A stretch of 64,000 bases of DNA from Streptomyces sp. NBC_00576 (GTDB taxonomy: Bacteria > Actinomycetota > Actinomycetes > Streptomycetales > Streptomycetaceae), in assembly GCF_036345175.1 (NCBI RefSeq), contig NZ_CP107780.1, positions 1,984,001 to 2,048,000 of the forward strand, given 5' to 3'. The notes under the pieces are model-generated. The model saw nothing but the letters and a program-made list of their open reading frames with translations. It was not told the DNA's origin and searched no databases. The position numbers were made by a program, and so were the translations under genes. This document shows positions 54,182 to 63,007 of this stretch, piece after piece. The first letter of the stretch is position 1. Every line of letters begins with the position of its first letter.

Positions 54182-54700
54182 CTACTGCTCCTTGGCGGAG
54201 GGCCGTCGCACCTCGAAGTGGAAGCATCCGTATTCCAGTGCCCTGACGTGTAGGAGCACCACGCACGGATCGTTGAACGCATCGTCGAAGGCTGCATCGA
54301 AGCCGGTCGTGGCGTCGGCCGCAATCTCCAGAAGGCGGCCACCTGCGATATGGCCCCGGGCGTCATAGCGGCGCACGGTACGCAGTGCGCCTGGCCGAGC
54401 GAAGGGGTAGTTCTCGCCGGGGGTGAACCCGCCGCAGTCATCGGCATGGATGAAGACGGGACCCTGTTCGTCGTACGCGCCCGGATCTGCACCCCTCGTA
54501 GCGGCCCAGCGACGCAACGGGGCGTACGAGACCAGGGCAATCCGCTCGCCGAGCGTGATGGGGCGCAGGCAGCAACGCAGCGGCGAGCCCACGTCGTCGC
54601 CGGTCGCGATGTACGAGGCGCAGGGACGGCCCGCGTCGTCGACGATCCGCAGTTCCTTCAGGACGGCTGCGTCGACGGGGAGCACGGTGTATCTGGTCAT
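54182..54700 (-). CDS. DUF1203-family protein
   Basis: 172-aa protein matching the DUF1203 pattern: ELRIVDDAGRPCASYIATGD, GSPLRCCLRPITLGERIALV, SYAPLRRWAATRGADPGAYD, EQGPVFIHADDCGG and a C-terminal FDDAFNDPCVVLLHVRALEYG. The family is uncharacterised and cytosolic. The ATG at 54700 gives the usual N-terminus; a GTG at 54721 is in frame. It stands alone downstream of the siderophore synthetase gene. The 268 bp upstream contain no gene that I can support. Confidence 0.85.
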   Translation of the reverse strand: MTRYTVLPVDAAVLKELRIVDDAGRPCASYIATGDDVGSPLRCCLRPITLGERIALVSYAPLRRWAATRGADPGAYDEQGPVFIHADDCGGFTPGENYPFARPGALRTVRRYDARGHIAGGRLLEIAADATTGFDAAFDDAFNDPCVVLLHVRALEYGCFHFEVRRPSAKEQ

Positions 54701-54899
54701 GTGCCCATGCTGGATCGACACACGGGCGGTTGCTGGCAGGAAACGGACGTCACGTTGGTGCGCACCCCCCGCTGAACGCAGGCCGCCTACGCGCGCCGGC
54801 CCATTGGATCGATCATCTAGAGCCGAAAGGGCGGCCTCGGCCCGGATCAGTCGCTCAACTTGTCCGCGGTTTCCGTAATGTCGCCGCTGGTGACGTCGG

Positions 54900-54917
54900 T
54901 TCTCCCCCTGGGGAGAA
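54900..54917. repeat. Perfect 18-bp palindrome downstream of a NIS synthetase
   Basis: TTCTCCCCCTGGGGAGAA has 8-bp arms around CT and lies 52 bp beyond the stop of the minus-strand NIS synthetase gene. It may act as a terminator or a protein site. Its GGTTCTCCCCC half also occurs, reversed, at the tail of the integrase remnant near 47.0 kb. Confidence 0.4.
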
Positions 54918-54968
54918 TCTGGAATTATTCGCGCTGCGGACTCCGCACCGGATCCGGCACCGGATTCC

Positions 54969-56498
54969 TCACCGGGCTCGCAGCGGATTCGGCAGGGGCA
55001 GATACCGGGCGTCCGCCCCGTCCGCGCCCGTCCAGCGCAGCAGCAGGTTCGTCTTGCCCGGGAGGGTGGGCGCGGTGAGCAGGGCGGTGGCCTCGGGGAG
55101 ATCCAGGCGGAGGCTCTGGCGTTCGAATGCGGTGCGTACGGCGGGCCACGGGTCGAGGTCCGGGTGACGCTCGCACAGCGCCTCGGCGATCTCCACGAGG
55201 TGGTTGACGACCAGGCAGTACACCAGCCGCTCCCATCCGGCCGCCCGGCTCACCTCCGGCAGCAGCTTCACACCCTCCGCGTCCCGGAACAGCGCCTGTA
55301 CGGGGGTTCCGGTGGCGTCGACGGCGATCAGGCAGTTCTGGAGGTGTGCCTCGATGACAACGCCGTGCCGGGCGAACAGTTCGAGGGTCGGGGGTACGAC
55401 CGCCCGCAGGTACGCGGTCCACCAGGCGGCGGGGTCGTGTAGGCCGTCGAGCGGGGTGTCGTCGAAGCTCTCCACCAGGGCGGCGGCGAGCAGGGGTGTG
55501 GTGCCGGGGGCGAGGTGGGTGTGCAGGCCGTCCCGTACCAGTACCGCCAGTTCCTCGAAGGCGAAGTCGGCGGTGCGGTAGCCGCGGTCGCTCAGCCAGG
55601 CGCCGGGGGTCACGGAGGGAGCCGCGGCGGACACCGCGGTGTTGGTGCGGCGCAGTTTCAGCAGGTCGTGGCGCCAGAGCCGGCGTACGTCGTTGGTGAT
55701 GCGGACGTCGAGGCTGAACTTGACGAAGAGGTCGTGCTCGGGCGCGTACAGCGTGCGGATGGCCGCCGTGGGCCAGGTGTCGAACGCGGTCGTGCCCAGC
55801 CGGATCAGTCGGCCGTCGGCGAAGGCGTCCGTCAGGCTCGGGCCGACGAGGTCGAGCTGCCAGGGGTGCGCGGGCAGCAGCTGGTAGCCGGGCGGGGCGG
55901 TGCCGAAGGCGTCCAGGGCGGACACGTCGCCCTCCTCGGCCACTGCGTCCTCGCGCACGCCGAGCAGCACCAGCGGGAAGGCGGCGTACGCCTCGGGCGC
56001 GTACGGCAGCCAGGCGGCGACCGGGCCGCCGCCGCGCGCCTTGGGCGCCGGGTGGTAGGGGTGCCCGGTGAGGAGGGACTGCTCGGAACGCCGGTACGGG
56101 TCGTCGGGCGGGGTGGTGCGGTCGCGGGCGGTGAGCAGCGCGGCGACCGCGTCCCGGCTGTCGGCCATCTCGGCGGGCAGCTCGGGGTTGGACAGGCCGG
56201 TGTGTGCCTGGAGTTCCTCGGCGACGAGCTTGACGAGTTCGGCGTGACCGACCCGGTGCCAGGTGCCGCCCGCGTTCACCTCGGGCGCGGCGGGCCGCCG
56301 TCCCCCACGCACGCGCAGCAGGCGCTCCCCGCTCGGCAGCCGGTACACGCGCGGCTCGCCCGCGCCCGGGACCGGCCGCGCCACCTCCCGGAGCAGGCAG
56401 TTGAGCAGCGGAGCGGTCGCGTACGCGTCGGCGCGCGCTCCGGTGTCGCCTTGCGGGGGTACGGCCGAAGGCCTGGTGGGGGGCATGGTGGGGTCCAC
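54969..56498 (-). CDS. IucA/IucC-family siderophore (NIS) synthetase A
   Basis: ATP-dependent NIS synthetase (509 aa) that joins a carboxylate such as citrate or succinate to an amine or alcohol. Motifs include GHPYHPAPKARGG (substrate/ATP loop), YQLLPAHPWQLDLV, TNDVRRLWRHDLLKLRR, HGVVIEAHLQNCLIAVD and ALFRDAEGVKLL, followed by the FhuF-like C-terminal domain. The GTG start has GAGGG upstream. It is divergent from a second NIS synthetase with a 136-bp gap. No decarboxylase, hydroxylase, exporter or receptor gene is adjacent, so the product cannot be predicted. Confidence 0.92.
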   Translation of the reverse strand: MDPTMPPTRPSAVPPQGDTGARADAYATAPLLNCLLREVARPVPGAGEPRVYRLPSGERLLRVRGGRRPAAPEVNAGGTWHRVGHAELVKLVAEELQAHTGLSNPELPAEMADSRDAVAALLTARDRTTPPDDPYRRSEQSLLTGHPYHPAPKARGGGPVAAWLPYAPEAYAAFPLVLLGVREDAVAEEGDVSALDAFGTAPPGYQLLPAHPWQLDLVGPSLTDAFADGRLIRLGTTAFDTWPTAAIRTLYAPEHDLFVKFSLDVRITNDVRRLWRHDLLKLRRTNTAVSAAAPSVTPGAWLSDRGYRTADFAFEELAVLVRDGLHTHLAPGTTPLLAAALVESFDDTPLDGLHDPAAWWTAYLRAVVPPTLELFARHGVVIEAHLQNCLIAVDATGTPVQALFRDAEGVKLLPEVSRAAGWERLVYCLVVNHLVEIAEALCERHPDLDPWPAVRTAFERQSLRLDLPEATALLTAPTLPGKTNLLLRWTGADGADARYLPLPNPLRAR

Positions 56499-56634
56499 GC
56501 GTTCCCTCGTTTCTTGCGGTGCTTTCCTACGGTTGCGGTTTCCCGCGGTGCACTGGCGATCAGTATGTCTGTCGTCGTCCCCGCCCGCTCACCAGCACAT
56601 ACCCGCACCCAAACCCGCACCCGAGGAGCCCGCC

Positions 56635-58143
56635 GTGCACCGTCCCTCCAGCGCTGAGGCCGAGGTCGCCGACGAACTGGCAGCCGTACGCCCCGACCTC
56701 GCGTCGCGCTACGCGGCCGAGCTGCCCGGCGCGCGGGCAGCCGTCCTGACCCGGCTGTGGCGGGCGCTCGTCCATGAGCCGCTGCCGTGGATCGTCCGCC
56801 GCGAGGGCGGCGGCGCGGGTCTCCTGCTGGCGGACGGCCGCCGCCTGGAAGGCCCGTACGCCGATCCGTACGCCGTCGACGGCCGCGTCACCGCCGTACG
56901 GCTCGGGGCGGTGTCGTACGACGATCCGGCGCGGCTGATGACGGACCTGGCCGTGCCGCACGGCCCCGCGTTCGCCGCCGAACTCGGCCACAGCGTCGCC
57001 TCGTTGGCCCTGTCACGCGCGAACCAGGAAGGCGTCGCGGCTGATCCCGTGACGAGCTGGGCGTGGGAGCAGCGGGTCGTCGACGGGCACCCCTTCCACC
57101 CCAACTGCCGTTCCCGGCCCGGGTTCTCGGTGGCCGAGCAGCTCGCGTACGGGCCCGAGCACCGGCCGGTCGTGGAGCTGGCGCTGGTGGCGGTGGACGA
57201 CTGTGCCGTGCGGGGCGAGTGGCCCAAGTGGCTGTGGGACGGGGAGCGTCCGCTGATCACGGTGCATCCCTGGCAGGCGGAGCATGTGCTCCAACTCCCC
57301 AGCGCGGGCGAGCTGTCGGCGCATCCCCTGATGTCCCTGCGCAGCCTCGCCCTCCCGGACGGCGGACCGCATCTCAAGACGGCGTTGAGCGCCCGGCTCA
57401 CCTCCTCGGTACGGGACATCTCGCCGTACTCGATCGAGACGGCGGCGACGGTGTCGGCGTTCATGGAGTCGATGGCCGCGCGTCTCGACGGACTGCTGCA
57501 CATCACCCGCACCCTCGGCGCGGTCACCGCCGACTCCCCCGATCTGGCAGCGGTGTTGAGGGAGCCGCCCGACCTGTACGCGGGCTCGGCGGCGGGTGAG
57601 CAAGTGGTCCCCGTCGGGGCCCTCGCCGCCACAGGGTTGCCCCAATCGCCCTCCTGGCTGGCCGAGTTCACGCGTCTCGCCCTCACCGTCGGTCTGTGCC
57701 TGCTCGATCTGGGCGTCGCCCTGGAGGCACACGGCCAGAACCTCCTCGTCGTGCTGTCGGCGACCGGAGACCCCCTGCGGCTGGTCTACCGCGACCTCGC
57801 CGACATCCGCGTCAGCCCGGCCCGGCTGGCCCGGCACGGCATCCCGGCACCGAAACTGACCGGACGGATCGTCACCGACGACGAACCCACCCTGCGCCGC
57901 AAGCTGTTCGGCTCTCTGGTGGCGGGAGCACTGGGTGCGACCGCCGGTTCGGAGGCGGCCCTGCGGGAGGCGTTGGAGACGGCCGTACGCGGGCTGCCGC
58001 GCACGCCCGATCTCCTCGCGCTGCTCGAACAGCCCCTGCCCACCAAGGCGTTGACCCTGATGCGACTGTCGCCTGCCACGCCCGGGGACCTGTGGACCCA
58101 ACTCCCCAGCCCTCTGGGAGAGGTGAAGCGAGGAGGCAACTGA
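56635..58143 (+). CDS. IucA/IucC-family siderophore (NIS) synthetase B
   Basis: Second NIS synthetase (502 aa). Motifs are GHPFHPNCRSRPGFS, LITVHPWQAEHVLQL, LKTALSARLTSSVRDISPYS, GVALEAHGQNLLVVLS and LVYRDLADIRVSP. The loop reads NCRSRPGF where its divergent neighbour has PKARGG, so the two enzymes probably take different substrates and act in sequence. The GTG start has GAGGAG 7 nt upstream. No iron-repressor box was recognised in the intergenic region. Confidence 0.92.
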   Translation: MHRPSSAEAEVADELAAVRPDLASRYAAELPGARAAVLTRLWRALVHEPLPWIVRREGGGAGLLLADGRRLEGPYADPYAVDGRVTAVRLGAVSYDDPARLMTDLAVPHGPAFAAELGHSVASLALSRANQEGVAADPVTSWAWEQRVVDGHPFHPNCRSRPGFSVAEQLAYGPEHRPVVELALVAVDDCAVRGEWPKWLWDGERPLITVHPWQAEHVLQLPSAGELSAHPLMSLRSLALPDGGPHLKTALSARLTSSVRDISPYSIETAATVSAFMESMAARLDGLLHITRTLGAVTADSPDLAAVLREPPDLYAGSAAGEQVVPVGALAATGLPQSPSWLAEFTRLALTVGLCLLDLGVALEAHGQNLLVVLSATGDPLRLVYRDLADIRVSPARLARHGIPAPKLTGRIVTDDEPTLRRKLFGSLVAGALGATAGSEAALREALETAVRGLPRTPDLLALLEQPLPTKALTLMRLSPATPGDLWTQLPSPLGEVKRGGN

Positions 58144-58204
58144 CGGGACCCGTTTTGAAGACCCCGTTTTGAAGCGGGTCACCCAGGGTCAATAGGATCC
58201 ATCG

Positions 58205-59470
58205 ATGATCACAAGACAACGGCTGGCGGCGGGCGCCTGCGCCCTGCTCGCCGCCCTGGCGGCCGGGATCGCGGTCCCGGCCGGAGCCGTCGCCGACGAA
58301 ACCACCGCACTCGCGCCCAAGGTCAACCTCGTCCTCGACGTCAGCGGTTCGATGCGGGCACGCGACATCGACGGCCAGTCGCGGATGGCCGCGGCGAAGC
58401 AGGCGTTCAACGAGGTGCTGGACGCGACACCCGAGGAGGTCCAGCTCGGAATCCGCACGCTGGGCGCCAACTACCCGGGCGACGACCGCAAGGAGGGCTG
58501 CAAGGACACCGCGCAGCTCTACCCGGTGGGCCCGCTCGACCGCGTCGAGGCCAAGACGGCGGTCGCGACGCTCACGCCCACCGGCTGGACACCGATCGGC
58601 CCCGCGCTGCTGAAGGCCGCCGGCGACCTCGACGGCGGTGAGGGCACCAAGCGCATCGTGCTGATCAGCGACGGCGAGGACACCTGCGCGCCGCTCGACC
58701 CGTGCGAGGTGGCCCGGGAGATCGCGGCCAAGGGCATCGGCCTCACCATCGACACCCTGGGTCTGGTCCCGAACACCAAGATGCGGCAGCAGCTGAGCTG
58801 TATCGCGGAGGCGACCGGCGGCACGTACACGTCGGTCGAGCACACCGACGAACTCGCCGACAAGGTCAACCAGTTGGTCGTCCGGGCCGCCGACCCCGTG
58901 GTGACGCCGGTGGCCGTCGAGGGCGCGGCCGGGTGCACGAACGCCCCGGCGGTGAAGTCCGGTCTCTACACGGACCGCGAGGAGTTCGGCCAGCAGCGCT
59001 GGTACCGCGTCGAAGTCCAGCCGGGTCAGGAACTGCGCGCCTCGGTGAGCGTGTCCGCCGACCGGGCCGTCAACCCCGACTACGGGGTGCTGCTGCGGGC
59101 GGTGACCGCGCACGGCCGCGAGATCGTCCGCGGCGAGGGCAACGACACCGGGCGTACCGATGTCATCTCGACGGGCCTGCGCTATCCCAAGGCGGAGGCG
59201 GACGACGAGGACGAGTCGACGGCCGAGACGGTGTGTCTCCAGGTCACCAACTCCTTCTCGGCGGCCAGTGGTGTGCAGTCCACACCCGGTCTGCCGCTCG
59301 AACTGACCGTCGACATCGTCGACGGCCCGAGCCAGGCGAGCGACGTGGCCTCCTTCGGCCTCGGCCGCGGCTGGTGGCTGCTGGGCGCGCTCGTCCTGGT
59401 CGGCTTCCTCACGGGTGTCCTGTGGGGCTGGATCTCGCGTCTGCGGGTCTCGGTATGGAGGACCAACTGA
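58205..59470 (+). CDS. Membrane-anchored von Willebrand factor A protein
   Basis: 421-aa surface protein. A signal peptide spans about residues 1-34. The VWA domain starts KVNLVLDVSGSMRARDI, an intact metal-ion-dependent adhesion motif (DxSxS), and continues with a Thr in GWTPIG and LISDGEDTCAP. A beta-rich domain of about 160 residues follows. A C-terminal helix (WWLLGALVLVGFLTGVLWGW) with a short basic tail anchors it facing outward. Paired Cys residues may form disulfides. It overlaps the next gene by one base (TGATG), so the two form a surface unit of unknown ligand. Confidence 0.9.
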   Translation: MITRQRLAAGACALLAALAAGIAVPAGAVADETTALAPKVNLVLDVSGSMRARDIDGQSRMAAAKQAFNEVLDATPEEVQLGIRTLGANYPGDDRKEGCKDTAQLYPVGPLDRVEAKTAVATLTPTGWTPIGPALLKAAGDLDGGEGTKRIVLISDGEDTCAPLDPCEVAREIAAKGIGLTIDTLGLVPNTKMRQQLSCIAEATGGTYTSVEHTDELADKVNQLVVRAADPVVTPVAVEGAAGCTNAPAVKSGLYTDREEFGQQRWYRVEVQPGQELRASVSVSADRAVNPDYGVLLRAVTAHGREIVRGEGNDTGRTDVISTGLRYPKAEADDEDESTAETVCLQVTNSFSAASGVQSTPGLPLELTVDIVDGPSQASDVASFGLGRGWWLLGALVLVGFLTGVLWGWISRLRVSVWRTN

Positions 59471-60306
59471 TGCGAGTGATGAGAGCTCTCAAGGATCAAC
59501 TGATGAGCGGTACCCGTGCGTTGGGGTCGGCGATGCTGATGCTCGGGCTGGCCGCCACCCCGGCCGTCGCCGACGCCTCGCCCTCCGCGAGCCCCTCGGA
59601 CGGCAGCTCGGCCCCCACCTCGGCCGGCACGTCGTTCCGTACGGCGACGGAGATCGACCAGGGCCAGCAGGCCACCGCGAGCGGCTCGGCGGGCGACTAT
59701 CTGTACTGGTCGTTCCCCGCGGACGCCGGTCAACGCCCCACCGTCAAGGCGACGGTGAAGCTGCCGGACACCCACGCGGCCGAGGCGTGGCAGCTCGACG
59801 TGTACGACGGTCTGCGGCGCCGCCAGGCCTGCCAGTACGGCGCCCAGACCCGCACCGCCGCCTCGGGCACCGCGTCCGTGGAGCTGGCGTGCGTCCTGCG
59901 CACGGTCCGCGCCTGGTCGGAGCAGTGGGCCAACGACCCGCTGCCCGGCACGTATTACGTCAGGCTCACGGCGGTGAACCTCGCGACGTCCGACCTCGGC
60001 CTCCCGGTCAACGCCGAAGTCCGGGTCGATTCCAAGGACATCGGCGGTGCGGCTGCCGTGGACGGCTCGCTGGCCGAGCCGCTGGTACCCGGGATCTCAG
60101 TCAAGTCCGAGGACTCGGAGGACAGTTCGACCACGTCCGCCGTGCTGTCGAGCATCGAGCCCGACGACGGCTGGTCCTCCGGCTGGTGGTCCGACCGCTG
60201 GGTCTGGACGGCGCTCGGTGGCGCGCTGGCGGCCCTGGCGGGTGTCGGCGGCTACGCCCTGACGCGCGGCTCGGGCCGGCCGAGGCAGGTTCCGCCGGGC
60301 GCCTGA
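59470..60306 (+). CDS. Membrane-anchored exported partner of the VWA protein
   Basis: 278-aa exported protein. A signal peptide (about residues 13-37, cleavage after AVADA) is followed by a Ser/Pro/Thr linker and a beta-sandwich of about 145 residues resembling prepeptidase C-terminal domains (FRTATEIDQGQQATASGSAG, DYLYWSFPADAGQRPTVKAT). A C-terminal helix (WTALGGALAALAGVGGYAL) anchors it. ATG 59470 has GGAGG 8 nt upstream and overlaps the VWA stop. Coupled synthesis implies a complex at the cell surface. No enzyme motif seen. Confidence 0.82.
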   Translation: MRVMRALKDQLMSGTRALGSAMLMLGLAATPAVADASPSASPSDGSSAPTSAGTSFRTATEIDQGQQATASGSAGDYLYWSFPADAGQRPTVKATVKLPDTHAAEAWQLDVYDGLRRRQACQYGAQTRTAASGTASVELACVLRTVRAWSEQWANDPLPGTYYVRLTAVNLATSDLGLPVNAEVRVDSKDIGGAAAVDGSLAEPLVPGISVKSEDSEDSSTTSAVLSSIEPDDGWSSGWWSDRWVWTALGGALAALAGVGGYALTRGSGRPRQVPPGA

Positions 60307-60328
60307 CCAGTCTCTGACGGTTCGTCAA

Positions 60329-60362
60329 CATGCCTGCCGCGCACGGTCGCGCGGCGGGCATG
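60329..60362. terminator. Bidirectional terminator between the VWA pair and HxlR gene
   Basis: A 14-bp stem (CATGCCTGCCGCGC with one T-G wobble, 6-nt loop) sits in the convergent gap, 23 bp after the plus-strand stop and 26 bp after the minus-strand stop. Confidence 0.65.
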
Positions 60363-60387
60363 CCCCGTTCCGGGCCTCGGGGCCACG

Positions 60388-61032
60388 TCAGGCCTCGCGC
60401 AGCGCCTTGGCGAGCGTCCCCTCGCCGGTCACCTCGATACGTCCGTCCCGTACGGCGTCGAGCACGCTCACGTCTCCCCGGCCGACCGCCGCACACGTGC
60501 CGGTGTCCATCGACAGGCGCGCGTCGGGCTCCCCGGGGGCGGGCCCGGCCCCGTACACCGGCACGTCCTCGGCACCGACATACAGATGGAACTCGCCCTC
60601 CTCAAGCCGGACTTCGACAAGCCCTCCGCCTCCCGCCCCATCCACCGCACCGAGCCCGCGCAGCAGCGGCAGCGCGAACCAGTGCGCCCGTACGGCGTCC
60701 GTGGCCCGCCGCTCGACCAGCTCGGGCGCGCCCCACTCCCCCAGCGCCTGGAGCACCGGCAGCAACTGCCTCCCGCGGCCGGTGAGTTCGTAGACGTACG
60801 CGGCCCCGGGCGGAGGCAGCCGGCGCCGAGTCGCGAGGCCGTCGCGCTCCATGTCCTTCAGCCGCGAGGCCAGTACGTCCGTGCTGACGCCCGGGAGATC
60901 CACGTGCAGGTCGGTGTAGCGGCGCGGACCGGCCAGCAACTCCCGGACGATCAGGAGGGTCCAGCGGTCGCCGACGACGTCGAGGGCGCGAGCGGTGGAA
61001 CAGTACTGGTCGTAGCTTCGGCGAGGTGACAT
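60388..61032 (-). CDS. HxlR-family transcriptional regulator with C-terminal SCP2-like domain
   Basis: 214-aa regulator. The HxlR winged helix (about residues 7-100) includes YCSTARALDVVGDRWTLLIV, RELLAGPRRYTDLHVDLPGV and YELTGRGRQLLPVLQALGEW. The C-terminal half (EVRLEEGEFHLYVG to VTGEGTLAKALRE) looks like a lipid-binding SCP2 fold. The start is ATG 61032: TAGACT ends 7 nt before it, fitting a leaderless transcript; ATG 61050 is an alternative. Two TTGG-N5-CCAA palindromes 21 bp apart lie in the intergenic region shared with the divergent aminotransferase gene, so it likely controls both. Confidence 0.9.
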   Translation of the reverse strand: MSPRRSYDQYCSTARALDVVGDRWTLLIVRELLAGPRRYTDLHVDLPGVSTDVLASRLKDMERDGLATRRRLPPPGAAYVYELTGRGRQLLPVLQALGEWGAPELVERRATDAVRAHWFALPLLRGLGAVDGAGGGGLVEVRLEEGEFHLYVGAEDVPVYGAGPAPGEPDARLSMDTGTCAAVGRGDVSVLDAVRDGRIEVTGEGTLAKALREA

Positions 61033-61054
61033 GCGACGCAGTCTAGACATGTTG

Positions 61055-61088
61055 TTGGACTTTCCAAGCTGAAACTTGGTAAAACCAA
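61055..61088. promoter_or_regulatory. Tandem HxlR operator candidates
   Basis: TTGGACTTTCCAA (61055-61067) and TTGGTAAAACCAA (61076-61088) have identical 4-bp arms and 5-bp spacers, with centres 21 bp apart, two turns of DNA on the same face. They overlap the region of the regulator's own -35 and lie 32-65 bp before the aminotransferase start. Confidence 0.65.
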
Positions 61089-61119
61089 GCATCACCACGA
61101 ACCGGAGGGGCGTAAGCGC

Positions 61120-62328
61120 ATGGAGTTCCGGCAGTCGAGCAAGCTCAGCGAGGTCTGTTACGAGATCCGCGGACCGGTGATCGAGCATGCCAACGCACTG
61201 GAGGAGGCAGGCCACAGCGTCCTGCGCCTCAACACCGGCAACCCCGCGCTCTTCGGCTTCGAGGCGCCCGCGGAGATCCTCCAGGACATGATCCGCATGC
61301 TGCCGCAGGCCCACGGCTACACGGACTCGCGCGGCATCCTCTCCGCCCGCCGGGCCGTCGCCCAGCGCTACCAGGAACGCGGCCTGGAGGTCGACGTCGA
61401 CGACGTCTTCCTCGGCAACGGCGTCTCGGAACTGGTCTCGATGGCCGTCCAGGCACTGGTCGAGGACGGCGACGAAGTCCTCATCCCCGCCCCCGACTTC
61501 CCCCTCTGGACGGCGGTCACGACCCTCGCCGGCGGCAAGGCCGTCCACTACCTCTGCGACGAACAGGCCGACTGGTACCCGGACCTGGACGACATGGCGG
61601 CGAAGATCACCGACCGCACCAAGGCCGTGGTCATCATCAACCCCAACAACCCCACCGGCGCGGTCTACCCGAAGGAGATCATCGAGGGAATCCTCGACCT
61701 GGCCCGCCGCCACGGCCTGATGGTCTTCGCCGACGAGATCTACGACCAGATCCTGTACGACGACGAGGTGCACCACTCGGCCGCCGCGCTCGCCCCCGAC
61801 CTGGTCGTCCTGACCTTCTGCGGCCTGTCCAAGACGTACCGGGTGGCCGGCTTCCGCTCGGGCTGGCTCGTGGTGACCGGCCCGAAGCAGCACGCGCGCA
61901 GCTACCTCGAAGGCCTCACGATGCTGGCCTCGATGCGCCTGTGCCCCAACGCGCCCGCGCAGTACGCCATCCAGGCCGCGCTCGGCGGCCGGCAGTCCAT
62001 CTATGAACTCACCGCCCCCGGCGGCAGGTTGCGCGAACAGCGCGACCGCGCCTGGGAACGCCTCAACGAGATCCCCGGCGTCTCGTGCGTCAAGCCGAAG
62101 GGCGCGCTGTACGCGTTCCCGCGTCTCGACCCGGCCGTACACAAGATCCACGACGACGAGAAGTTCGTCCTGGACCTGCTCCTCCAGGAGAAGATCCAGG
62201 TCGTACAGGGCACGGGCTTCAACTGGCCCTCCCCCGACCACTTCCGCATCCTCACCCTCCCCCACGCGGACGACCTGGACGTGGCGATCAGCAGGATCGG
62301 GCGGTTCCTGAGCGGATATCGGCAGTAG
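61120..62328 (+). CDS. PLP-dependent aminotransferase, AlaA-type
   Basis: Class I/II aminotransferase of 402 aa, closest in pattern to alanine-synthesising AlaA. Landmarks are VLRLNTGNPALFGFEAP, HGYTDSRGILSARRAV, GNGVSELVSMAVQAL, INPNNPTGAVYPKE (PLP-contacting Asn), VFADEIYDQILYDD (Asp and Tyr) and the Schiff-base Lys in LSKTYRVAGFRSGW. The start has GGAGGGG upstream. It probably transfers an amino group between glutamate and pyruvate; other keto acids are possible. It is divergent from the HxlR regulator. Confidence 0.93.
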   Translation: MEFRQSSKLSEVCYEIRGPVIEHANALEEAGHSVLRLNTGNPALFGFEAPAEILQDMIRMLPQAHGYTDSRGILSARRAVAQRYQERGLEVDVDDVFLGNGVSELVSMAVQALVEDGDEVLIPAPDFPLWTAVTTLAGGKAVHYLCDEQADWYPDLDDMAAKITDRTKAVVIINPNNPTGAVYPKEIIEGILDLARRHGLMVFADEIYDQILYDDEVHHSAAALAPDLVVLTFCGLSKTYRVAGFRSGWLVVTGPKQHARSYLEGLTMLASMRLCPNAPAQYAIQAALGGRQSIYELTAPGGRLREQRDRAWERLNEIPGVSCVKPKGALYAFPRLDPAVHKIHDDEKFVLDLLLQEKIQVVQGTGFNWPSPDHFRILTLPHADDLDVAISRIGRFLSGYRQ

Positions 62329-62376
62329 CGCCCGCCGGGGTGGTCGACCGCCGTCCGTCATGGGTAATCCGTCCCC

Positions 62377-62922
62377 ATGACGGACCGACCGCTACTGCTC
62401 CTCGACGTCGACGGCCCCCTCAACCCGTTTCGCGCCCGGCTCCTGCGCCATCGCGGCTACGTGACCTGCCGGGTGCACCCCGCCAACTGGTCCTCCCGGC
62501 AGAAGCCGGGCTCCCGGCGACTGCGCCGGGGCCTGCGGATACGACTGCACCCGGGGCACGGGGCCCGACTGCTCGCCCTGCCGTACGACCTGGCGTGGGC
62601 CACGACCTGGATGCACGACGCCAACGAGATGATCGGCCCGGTGATCGGGCTTCCGGCCGCCCTCCCGGTCATCGAGTTCACCAACCTGTTCGCCGAGGAT
62701 CCCGACGGGCTGTACTGGAAGACGCGACGCGTCGTGGAGTGGGCCGACGGGCGCCCCTTCGTCTGGGTCGACGACATGATCACCGATCTCGACGTCCGCC
62801 ATGTGGCCGAGCACCACAGCGGGCGGGCGCTGCTGTTGCGGATCGACCCGCGCAGGGGCCTCAGGGAGCGCGAGTTCGCGGAGCTGGAGCGCTGGGCTCG
62901 CGATGTCAGACCCGGGTCGTAG
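62377..62922 (+). CDS. HAD-like protein, unknown substrate
   Basis: 181-aa protein beginning RPLLLLDVDGPLNPF, the HAD-type nucleophile motif DVDGxLNP. An acidic motif, FVWVDDMITDLDV, near residue 128 would bind the metal. Between them lie basic stretches and YDLAWATTWMHDANEMIGPV. This layout matches a group of actinobacterial HAD-domain proteins whose substrate is not known. No ribosome site is seen upstream of the ATG. It follows the aminotransferase by 48 bp. Confidence 0.78.
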   Translation: MTDRPLLLLDVDGPLNPFRARLLRHRGYVTCRVHPANWSSRQKPGSRRLRRGLRIRLHPGHGARLLALPYDLAWATTWMHDANEMIGPVIGLPAALPVIEFTNLFAEDPDGLYWKTRRVVEWADGRPFVWVDDMITDLDVRHVAEHHSGRALLLRIDPRRGLREREFAELERWARDVRPGS

Positions 62923-63007
62923 TCTTCGAACGGGTCGAATCGGTCGCATACGTCATGCCGGCCGGTTCGCTCCGATGCCCGACGACCGGAGAGGAGTGGA
63001 GTGCGCC

